Assembly: GCF_000003815.2 (NCBI RefSeq)
Contig: NC_049983.1
Coordinates: forward strand, 20,551,682-20,612,849
Direction of reading: 5' to 3'
Length of the DNA: 61,168 bases
Origin: Branchiostoma floridae
Lineage: Eukaryota; Chordata; Leptocardii; Amphioxiformes; Branchiostomatidae
Shown here: piece by piece, positions 1-10,500 of the stretch
Layout: every line of letters starts with the position of its first letter
How positions within the stretch are numbered: position 1 is the stretch's first letter
Made by a program: the position numbers and the translations under genes
Notes under the pieces: generated by a model
Database searches by the model: none
What the model saw: only the letters and a program-made list of their open reading frames with translations
Told to the model about the DNA's origin: nothing

Positions 1-199
1 CGTCGGTGAGTGATCATGAGTCATCCTTAACACATATTTCTACTAAAAAAAAACAACTCCAGCCCCTGTGTATCTTGGGATAAATGCTTCGCCAGAAACT
101 TTCTTTCAAGAGACTTTCAGACACAATGGCTGATGTTAAAATGTTTGGTGAGACTTGAGCGATGTTACATACATGTTTTGATCCTCTCCTGTTCGGCAG

Positions 200-3100
200 C
201 TGTCCCATACACCGGCAGCCCGCTACCCCGCAATGACCACCGGGAGATCGCGTTGAAAGTGTCGTCTGACGGTGAGACATGGCGGCTGGTGCGTGCCCGA
301 CACTCGGATATCCAATTTGAGGACTACAAGGTAAAACAAAAACTTCTATGAATTACTTCTTGCTCCAAATTGCCTGTTTGCCTGTATGTCATTTAGATAA
401 ATGCGCCTTGGTCACGCCAAATGGAGCAATACATTTGTTGTATCAAAAATACGAATTCTTGTCGTTTGTAGGGCTTTTTCGCCGCGTTGAAGCTGCACAA
501 GTTATGTCTCCTCGCCGTGGTACTGCGCCTTAAGAGGGAGCGCTTCATCCTCGAGCCGACAGGAGGCAGTGTGAAATCGTCCGTGGACCACAGGATTACA
601 TTGGACTGGTCGTCCCATTCCGACAGGAAGAAGGAGGGCAGACTAACTCTTGAAGTAAACAACATATTTCATTTATCGAGACTTACAGACGAAACCCACA
701 CCTGCATATCTTCATGAGAGGATCCTTCGTATTTTTCTGAAAGAAATTCGATACAAAGAAATATTTGTCTGGGATACGTACACTGATAAACCTGCTCCAT
801 ATCACAAAGCTTGAAATGACGGTAAACAAGTTGTTGTTTCCCTTGCTAGGTCCGGCCTACGACCACGTTCGTGCACGACTTGAAGGAGCGGGACCCGCTG
901 GGGCACGAGTGGCTGCTTACCATGGGCCCGGTGGTGTACCTGCCTGTGCACAACTTCCGCCGCGCCGTGACCGTCACCCTGCCCTGTCCGCACCACGAGG
1001 CCGGTCAGTATACTCTCCAAACAGAGGTTTGACTCAGGCAGTTTTTGTCGGGCTTTCTACTGTGTACCGGCTTCTTTATGTCCTCCGGCTAGGGACGGGA
1101 GCCGAACCTTGGCTTTGAGAATGAGAAAGTAGGTTCTATAATCAACCAACACAAACCCTAAAGTGCGGTGGGTAGTGGCACCACGCGTCTGATGAGTTAG
1201 TTATCTAGAATAACAACTAACCGTTTCATCCCTGTATTTTGTGATTTACATACAACTGTTGATAGATAATATCCATTAATGGCAGCTTGTAAAATGTTGC
1301 AAATACAGTTGCATCCAATGCTCTGCCCCCTTGGAGAGATCCAGCCATCCCGACCCCAGTCCAGAGAGTTTCGCAGGCACCGTATGGGCAGATGTTACTG
1401 GACAAGGTAAGGTTGGAGGTATACCAGTCTTGCCTCCGAGTTCGTAACTTTAAAAAATGTTAAAGGCATTAAAGCAAGTGTTTTCGCCATTATAGTAGGA
1501 AAACAGTAGTGTTGCATTGTACAGATGTACCACTCTTTCGATTGATATTGTAGTTTAGATTGGATCCTGTTAACCCTACGCTGTAGGTCCGGAAGCGGGA
1601 AGACAGGAAAGACGCCCTCCACGTCATGATGTACGATAGAACCACCCAGCGGTGGTCACTCCAGGTCAACAACCTGTCACGTCACGAGGCCGACACAGAG
1701 GTCACCTTCCAGCCTACCAAGCTGGCTGACGGGTAGGGGGTAGATAATTATGTAGCATTCTGTACATTGCTGTCCATTTTGATAAATTGAGTGTGTCGGA
1801 GCCCTATGACTCTACAGCAACATTTACGTATCACGCATGTACAATGGTTGTTCAGCACCAAGGACAGGGACAGTGAATCTGACCACCACCGCCACATCCA
1901 CGATGCACGTTGCGATACACATTATTGCAGCGCCTTAAAACACTTTAAGATGGCGAAAACGCAATTTGGTCTATTGGTATTTTATTTCTCCCACTATTAG
2001 TTACATGGTGATGCGTACTACCCGGGAAGTGCCGGGGCTGCTGGAGGACCTGACCCAGCGGGTAGACAGGACACTGCGGGAGACACAGGTGTGCTGGACC
2101 CTACACAGGCACGGGGAGGATCCGGACAGGATCGTGGTCAGGTGTGCCACACCCAACACCATGGAGCAGGTGGAGGACGAGCTCAAGAACGCAGGTGAGG
2201 CCCACTTTTCCACTAGACGGCGATCGCCGGGCGACCGTACAGCGACCAAATGTAGATGTTTGAGGCCCATGATTTCAACATTTAATTAGAATATGATGCA
2301 AGATCTAAAAAATGATTCAAAGGGCATTAGAAATCCGTACATTTTCTATGAAATTCGTCGAGCTATCTATCACAAAAGTTTCCGGATAGGCTATGGGATA
2401 TGGAAATTCTACTTATCTATTTAGGGTATCTTTTGCATAGTGTATCTACTTGCCTTGATGTCTAACCTTCATCGACGTATGATGCGTGTTTGAATGTTTG
2501 TTGCTTACATAATAGGGTTTTATGACATCTCCCCGGTGAGTGAGGAAGTCGGGCTGCTGGAGGGACAGTCCGTTATCATCAGTCTGGGAGGCAACCTGGT
2601 TATCGATGACGAGGACGGGCGGGTAGAAGTCGCCATGCGTTTCCATGCCAACCAGCAGGTCGTCTGCGAGTTCTGGATCAAGGCGCGGGACAGGTTCGCG
2701 GATCGCGCCTACCCGACGTACCGGGGCACCCTGGTGATCCACGCCGAGGAGCCGGGTGGACAGCGGAGGCTCCTGTGCGCCATGGCCGTCACACTGCCGA
2801 AGGTAGGGCGGTGATATGATTGACTTCGTTTCTGATGGGTAATTTGGTGGTTGTATTTTGCTAGCCAGGAGTGCAGCCTTGTAAGCTTTGGTCCATCCAT
2901 CATCGGACAGTCGCGACCTTTGGGAGCGGACCAAAGCTAACAAGGCTTGTCCCCCAAATAGTATATTCCTAATTCTTCTTCGCAGATCTAAACCCGCGGC
3001 CAAAACGTTAGTTCTTGATGTCAGCTCTGCTTCATCAAGAGTTTTTTCTTCACTTTTTTTTTGGGGGGGGGGGAGGGGTCTGGACCACTGACTGGCTGTC

Positions 3101-4810
3101 AGATAATCAAAGAATTGCCTTAATGTATTCTTTAATTAAAAATGATTGGCTTGTGCCAAATATGGCAAGCCCATTGATAGTTATAACTAACTAAGACGCA
3201 TCAAAAGTGAAAACCGACCGATGAATCAGAGTCGAAACCAAGAAATAGTACTTTGGCCACGGACTCGGCTCTGCGAAGGAGAATGAGTTTCCTAGTCAAG
3301 GGAACAGGGATTTGATTTGAGCTAGAGAATGAATTCTGGTGTTTTATACTTTCACCATAATCTCCTGACGAATCATGACAAAGCTTTAAAATTAAGCTTA
3401 ACCCTATGATCGACTTTTACAGATGGAGAAGAGGTTCGAAAGAGCAACTCGAGCAAAGCATGTGGACATCACAAATGGTGAGCAATGGTCGTCAATAAAC
3501 CTAATAGGTGACACCCAAACTTATGTATACACATTCGTTTTGTATTTTTATTAGCCAATGGCTTGAAACAAAATGATAGCCTCAGCTTTAGGCCAGGACT
3601 ACGTCATACCTTGATACATATGAAAAATGTCGCCATTGTACTCCTCATTTCTCTCCATTCAGACCCACTGAACAACCAGTTATTAGACTGGCTGTCGTTC
3701 GAGTTGGGCAAAAGTTGGGAAGCTGTGGGTAAGGCTCTAAAGCAGAGTAACGCCACCCTACAGCGGATCAAGCGTAACTACCCGTACGACATGAAGACAC
3801 AGGCCTTCAACATGCTGTACCAGTGGCGCCAGGCACAGTCCAAGGGTACAGACAAGGTAAGGATCCCCCGATACTAACGTTACTTATATAAATATAACAT
3901 GTTCTATGACCTGTATACCGCTGCACAAAGTCTAATATTTCCTCAGAATCCATTGGTTGGTATATGCTGGATAGCAAAGTTGAGCTCACGGCCTGGTGGT
4001 CAGACCAATCCGCCCCTAAGGGGTGGGGGGGGGGGGGTGTAATACCTCCCTCACATTAGGCGAAAATCGATCGGACGACGAGTCTGCGAGCTCTAAATTA
4101 AGAGGAGGCATGACCCTGCCGCCGACGAAGAAATGGTCGAGTTCCCCCCTACCCGTCAGGGTCATGCCTCCCCGTACTGTAATCAGACTCGTCATTCGAT
4201 CGATTTTCGCCTAATGTGACGGGGTATTAGGGCAACTGTAACTTTTGGGCCCGCATTCTTCACGATGCGGCAGCGACACCTAGCTGCAGTGCAAAGTGGG
4301 AACCAGTCAGTATTTCCCTGAGTATTAAAGGTGACGGACGGTCACTGAAACGTCTGATAGGTGGAATTTGGTTGTGTACAAACAACATTGTTATCAATTT
4401 CCTCAGAATGACTTCTCCTTCCAGTGGACTCATCGAAGATGCATACTGCTGTTTGTCTTTTCCTGTACTTTTCAATTATGTTCGTACCAGCAATGGCACT
4501 GTTATTGTTCTGCTTTTTTGTTTGATAAGGTTCGGGAGTTGACACATGCTCTGAAGAAGTCTCACAATCGTGTCCTTGCTGAAGAGCTGATCAAAAGGTA
4601 AGGTGTTGAAGACAGACTTGGTAAGGTGTTGAAGACAGGACGTTATTTATCTTTTCAGTTCGTCAAGATTGTCCAATTCATCCGTTAGGAAAAAACACCA
4701 CTACCATGGTTCCTACTGACAATTGTATTGTGTTGTCCACTACTAGATGCACTGAAGGTGACACCACAGAAGAGCCCTTGCAGGTGGGAGAACAAGTCAT
4801 CCAAGAGTGA
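200..4810 (+). CDS. ZU5/UPA-like and Death-domain protein, DTHD1-like (5' end missing)
   Basis: Eleven exons join with compatible phases: 200-330, 472-654, 850-1003, 1339-1406, 1587-1732, 2001-2194, 2516-2802, 3423-3477, 3663-3856, 4530-4597 and 4747-4810, ending in TGA at 4808-4810. They encode about 513 residues; the start codon lies left of the window. The exon at 3663-3856 encodes a six-helix Death domain (starts DPLNNQLLDWLSFELGKSWE, then AVGKALKQSNATLQRIKRNY). Upstream exons carry beta-rich segments such as FRRAVTVTLPCP and LEGQSVIISLGGNLVI, which resemble ZU5 and UPA domains. ZU5 plus Death occurs in UNC5, PIDD, ankyrins and DTHD1; the order without ankyrin repeats or a membrane segment fits DTHD1 best. 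Death domains recruit partners through homotypic binding, so a signalling-scaffold role is likely. The Death assignment is firm; the family name is inference. Confidence 0.72.
3054..3078 (+). repeat. Poly-T/poly-G low-complexity tract
   Basis: Nine T are followed directly by eleven G inside an intron of the Death-domain gene. A similar T8-G14 tract lies at 32126-32147 on the same strand. Confidence 0.8.
4040..4229. mobile_element. MITE-like foldback element, about 190 bp, intronic
   Basis: Terminal inverted repeats of about 34 bp run from 4040 (taatacctccctcacattag) and end at 4229, where the reverse complement reads taataccccgtcacattagg. Both arms continue into gcgaaaatcgatcg. A second inverted pair (gaggcatgaccctg) lies inside, so the element can fold almost end to end. 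No ORF is visible. It sits between the Death-domain exon and the next exon. The length and structure fit a non-autonomous DNA transposon; the target-site duplication is unclear. Confidence 0.7.
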
Positions 4811-5098
4811 CGGACCCCAGAAACATTCTCATATTCCGTGTAAAATCCTAAATGCTGGGCTGCATAGTTTGCTAGCAAAAAATGCTAGCCCTAGTAATAG
4901 AATAATTCAAGCAATTTTTAAAAAAGATGGGAATTGTACAAAGTCTGCAACTGTTCTAAATGAAGAATTTATCCTATCTGTACATTAAAAGTGTCTTCAA
5001 CTAGCCAACTTCTTTCAAAATTGAAATTGTTTATCAGCAATTTTTTCCTGTTCTTAGCTCAATGCCAAAACATGACTCTATGGGTAGGGGAGCACAAG

Positions 5099-5311
5099 CT
5101 GTAATTACTGCAAAATGAATTTGTTTGTGGGGGTTTAATTTCGCGGTAGTGGGAAAATGGTCGTTCCGGCGGTCTTGAGTTTGCAGTAAGGCCATTAATT
5201 GTAGTCAAACTGTAATTGAAAAATGGTCGCGGGGGTTTTCAGTTTGTTGTGAAGCGGCCACTGGGGAAACCATGATCATAAAACCGCTGCGAACATTTCT
5301 GTATTTACAGT
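5099..5311. mobile_element. Degraded copy of the CGCGAA-rich MITE family
   Basis: The stretch starts ctgtaattactgcaaa, holds ttaatttcgcggtag and aaaccgctgcgaacattt, and ends gtatttacagt. The same building blocks in the same order form the cleaner element at 60931-61141 (actgtaaatgca ... tgcatttacagt). I read it as an older, mutated member of that family. Confidence 0.55.
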
Positions 5312-7521
5312 ATGTGATTGAACAGTCCAGTGTAACATACTCCTCACAAATAAATAAGAAAGAAAATATCATCCTGCATGCATGTGTATTATGTGTACCT
5401 CCTTTTGTCTGTTTAGGCTTTGGCCCGATGAGAATCAAGTACAACGTGACACTTCTGTAGTTATTTGCATGATATTCTTCACCTGTCATGAAATTACAAC
5501 TTGTCATACATGTATACAATACGTGTATGTACCATAACAAAAATAAACAATGGACATGTAATATTCGCTTTTGTTGTTTTCATGATCTTCACTATCATGA
5601 GATTACAACTTACAATACATGGATCCAACACAGTGAATTAGAAATGTTTCTTTTGGTCAATTTTACCAACTTAATCTGATAGTATAACAATGTCCATTAA
5701 CATCAAAGAGTGAAATTAAAGTGCCAAACGGCATACAATGTTCAGTAGTGTTACATTCTAACTACAACACACTGGAAACAAACAAAAAGCAACAAAATTG
5801 CATTTCCTATTTCAAACATTGAAGTTCGAATTCGTGTGAATATAACAACTTAGCTATCAATAACTGGCTTTGGACCTTCCACTAAGATACTGTAGGCTGT
5901 ATTTTAATATCACATTACTGGACAAATACTGACCACTGTGTTTGATTTGAAGCTCTCGCAGTGTCAACATTTGGCTTAGAAAAGCATAAGTATTATTTCT
6001 CCAGTTATATCTAGGTAAGGAACTACAAAGCATATAAATTTATAATCTTAATTCTGCCTTTTTATAGAAACTAGCAATGAATTCACTGTGACATATGACA
6101 TTGTCACATATGACAATGAAGATCCTGTAACACAGCACTAAATGAGTACTACCAATGAGTCTGCAAGCTCTACATGACATTTCGGCTATAATATGCACAG
6201 TACCCTCTCAAGCATTGCACAATTTTAGAAATCTACCAATGTTTGCAGGTTCCCAAGCCCCATCCAAAATGATGGGGTACGTTTTCCTGTGAGAAACACG
6301 CTCGAGTCTCTGATGGTCTTTAAATTCTATAACCTTCTGGTTTAAATGGTCCTTTCATGTAATGGCTGTGACACATTCTAACCTAACACTGTGGCTTTAA
6401 CATTGGTTCTGGGACTGAGCAACAATGGAGCAGCAGATTTTGTTACAATTGCAAAACTATTGTATGGTATAAACAATTGGTCTGAATACACATTTTGTAT
6501 ATATATATAATATGTATACTGTGAAATCATCTCATCACCTTTGGAACTTGGATTATTTACAAGCACTCTCAAGCTCTCTGTTTCACACATTATAAACCCA
6601 ACATTGTTACATATGCATCGCTTGATAAAGAATAAAGCTGATGGTTCATTCATTATATGGCAGAGGTCACTTTTTCTTCTTCCTCCAGGGACAATGGGTT
6701 TCATCTGTTTCATTATGGTTCAGATACATGTAGGTAATACTTCCACACCTACAGTAACACAAATCTGAACTTGGGTCACACTAATTTCTTGATTCTCCAT
6801 GTTTTTTTTAAAGAAAATTCTAGGAGTGAAAAATAGAAACAGACATTCTATGATGGACCCCGATATGCTTCCGCATGAATAAATCCATGGAACACAATTC
6901 TAACATAAGAGCTTATGCCATGGTTAAAGACATTTCATAAACAACTTGAACAACTACACACTTCAATTGTTGGTAATAAAACATTAACATGTTGGGATTG
7001 ATATATGCTCAGAATCTCATAATTATGGAATTTGCATTTTTTTAAGTCAGGAAAAAAAGAACCTGGATTAGCCCAGCCCAAACAAAACAAAACAAAGATG
7101 CTCAACAAACACTGCTCAAAATTTTTTCCATCAAGGATCGTTTTCACATGAACATAACATATACCCAATATCTCTTTAGTCTGAGATACTTGTGTAGATT
7201 CTTCACTGGTACTGATCATCTTCTCCTCCTGGTAACCACTGATGGCAGATGCTCGACTCTCTCCATTTCAGCTGTTGAAACAAAACTAAACTGATGTTAG
7301 TGCAACTTCTTGTCAGGTAAGATAGGTCAAAGCATTAAAAGAAGTGTAGTACATTTTTCTTCAATTACATTTACAGCTATTGTAAAATCACTTCTGCAAT
7401 GCAGCTGCTAGAACTTATTATTGGAGCACAATTTTTTTACATCTTGACAAGAAGGTGTTTTACAAAAGAAAAAGTACAACAGATGCATAACATAGTATTG
7501 CCTATTGGTTCATACACCTTT

Positions 7522-7527
7522 TTTATT
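7522..7527 (-). terminator. Poly(A) signal AATAAA for the winged-helix gene
   Basis: The + strand reads tttatt here, giving AATAAA on the - strand about 41 bases after the stop codon at 7568. The position is suitable for cleavage and polyadenylation, but no transcript evidence is available. Confidence 0.45.
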
Positions 7528-7567
7528 ATATGTAGTGTTAAGAACAAGAAGATCTCCCCACCTGAAG

Positions 7568-10500
7568 TTATCTCTCCTGCTTGATGCCAGATGACAGAAT
7601 GGGCAGACAGACAGATGGGTCCATCTCTGGTGGTGATGGAGACTGTTCTGTAGTGATGACTCTCTGTGGAATGAGTAGGGGAGGGCTGGGTTTGGGAGAT
7701 GGCACCTGTGCAGGGATACGTCTCTGCGGACTCAGCAATGGAGGGCCAGAGGTCATCCCATCATCACAACAATCTGGAGCAGACTTCAAGTCATCAGTGA
7801 TGTCTGAATTTGACTTTCTAAACTGTGGGTCTTCAGACTTGAAGCCAGAACTCTCATCTGTGTCTGATTCTGTCTGGAGGACGTCTTTGCTGTCCTTGCT
7901 AAACTGAGAGTCTTTAGCCTTGAAGCCAGACGTTTCATCTGTGTCTGTGTCTGTCTGTAGGACATCTTTGTCGTCCTTGTCAAACTGAGAGTCTTCAGAC
8001 TTGAAGTCATCAGTGATGTCTGTGTCTGACTGGTGGACATTTTTGCTGTCCTTGCTAAACTGAGGGTATTCAGACATGAAGCCAGAAGTCTCATCTGTGT
8101 CTGACTGGTGGACATTTTTGCTGTCCTTGCTAAACTGAGAGTCTTCAGACTTGAAGCCAGAAGTCTCATCTGTGTCTGACTGGTGGACATTTTTGCTGTC
8201 CTTGCTAAACTGAGGGTCTTCAGACATGAAGCCAGAAGCCTCACCTGTGTCTATCTGTAGAACATCTTTGTCGTCCTTGCCAAACTGAGAGTCTTCAGAC
8301 TTGAAGCCAGAAGTTTCGTCAGTGTCTGACTGGAGGGCAACTGTGTCATCCTTGCTACACTGAGGGTCTTCAGTCTTACAGTCGTCAGTTTTGTCTGTGT
8401 CTGACTGGAGGACATCTTTGCTGTCCTTGCTAAACTGGGAATCTTCAGACTTAAAGCCAGAAGTCTCGTCTGTGTCTATCTGTAGGACACCTTTGTCGTC
8501 CTTGCCAAACTGAGAGTCTTCAGACTTGAAGCCAGAAGTTTCGTCTATGTCTGACTGCATGACATCTTTGTTGTCCAAGCTAAACTGAGAGTCTTTAGAC
8601 TTGAAGTCATCAGTGATGTCTGTGTTTGTCTGGAGGACATCTTTGCTGTCCTTGTCTGACGGATTGTCCTCACCACTGCCCTTGCCAGTGTTCATACTTC
8701 TCTTGCTTTGCCATAGATTTTCTATCATTTTGTTGATACTCCTTTGGGGGCCATTCAGATTTGCAGCTGCTTGGGAGTCATCTCTGCCCCATTTACCTGG
8801 GTGGCTGGTATCTGTGCTGTCTGGACTTGGAAGCAGGTCATCTGTGCTAAGTTGCATGTCATGGCTTTCTGTGTTACTTTCACCGTCTTTACTTGGAACA
8901 TCATCGACTGCGTTGTCTGCAACTTGTTCACTTCTGCCTTCCCTGCCAGACCCTAGGCCTACTTTATTGCTTTTAGTTACTTTGGGGTTATGAGTGCTGT
9001 TCTTGTTAGCCTGAGGGTCAGTACTGTTGTTTGTGACTGGCTGTGGACAGACTGTGACACCTACAAGAGACTGCTTGTCAAAAGGACTACTGTTGGTCTG
9101 AGACGTTACTGTGCAGCTAGTAAGGTTTGGCATGACATCATCTGTGAGGTCAATGACAGGTGAGGCATCATCTGTGATATCTATGACAGGTGAGGATATG
9201 GCAGTGCTTGATATGACTTCACTCACTTTCGACACCTTTGTCATAATGTTATCTGTGCTGCCTGTACTACGCAGGTCATCATTTGCAGCAAAGCTTGGTG
9301 TGACCTTCTTTATGGTGACAGCACTTATCTCATGGTTGTCTGTCATGTCCACATCAGCCTGGGAGACATCTGTGGTGGTCACCTCCAGCTGAGGGTCATC
9401 TCCACTGCCCATGGTAGCCTGTGCATCATCATCAGTGCTGTTTTCATGTTGCTGGAGACTCTGGTGACAAACCAGCATAACTGGATAGGGCTCTGTTGCT
9501 TTGGGCTGAAACATAAGCACATCAACATGTTAACTTGCTATCATTTTCATTTCCCTTAAATTGCTACAAGTAACATCCTCTCCTTTTACAAACTATGTAT
9601 TTCATAGGTAAAGTTATATGTTATTGTTTTTAGGTGATACTGAAAAAAAATTTCTGTGAAAACAGATTTGGTCATCTGTTTATTCTGTAAAACTTATGCT
9701 GTAGGATACCAATACCTAGCACCAACTACAGGCCTTGGTAAACTCAATTTCCTTTTGTTACACCTAAACTAAATTTGCTGACAGCCAACTCTAGCCTTCC
9801 TCCATAATGAAATATTTACTACATAGTCTAGTGTTAGGCTTACTGCCCCAAATGCCAAGTAATAATTGTCAATATGTTTTTCACTGCTTAGGAGGGATGT
9901 ATTTGTCAGGTAGACATTTCAGGGAGGTAACAGTTTATGTTTAGACAGAGCAAAATAATGTATGTATCTTACATCCACAAAAGCTACTGGTCGGGGAGAA
10001 TCCACATCCACACTGCCCTGTACAGTTGAACTGTTAAGTGCTGTTGCAGGTAGTGTCCCCTCCCGGTAGCACTGTGTGTAGGCCTCCTGTATCTTGGCCC
10101 CCAGGTCCACCCCTGCCGCCACATCCAAGCTGAAGTTCTCCCCGATCCACCTCTCCACGTCCCTGACCGTGAAGTGTCTGTCGTCCATCTGCTGTGCCGC
10201 ATGCACCACCAGCTCGCTCACGCTGGAGTCGGGATCCACGTGGACTATCGGTCGCGGGGGCTCCTCATACTCCTCCTCCTCCATCTCAGCAATGCTGCCC
10301 TCCTTAATGCACAGCTGCAGCTCCATCTCTATCTCATCCACATCCTTCCCAAGCAGCTGGGCCACCTCCTCGCAGATGTCCTCTGTGTACGGTCGGTTCC
10401 GCGGGTCCTGCGAACGGATCACGTCCAAGATGGTCGCCTTCACCAGGGGGTCTGGGTTGCTCTGCTCACACTCGGCAATGCTTCCCTCCTTCATACACAG

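Larger units (their letters stand above)
4811..7567. other. 3' flank between two convergent genes
   Basis: No convincing exon was found. A poly(A) signal AATAAA at about 5542-5547 could serve the Death-domain gene. The stretch also holds a degraded inverted-repeat element (5099-5311), an imperfect duplication of about 48 bp (5472-5521 and 5584-5632), a TA-rich microsatellite near 6497-6513, and a poly(A) signal for the gene on the other strand. Confidence 0.6.

Noticed and set aside
8601-8993. Long + strand open frames opposite the winged-helix gene tail
   Set aside because: They lie antisense to repeated coding units and are open because the 75 bp repeat has no stop in those frames. No splice or start context supports them.
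9919-9972. Reading the first winged-helix exon to its stop at 9919
   Set aside because: A consensus donor (gtaaga) right after a full codon joins in phase to the exon at 9505. The extra codons are intron.
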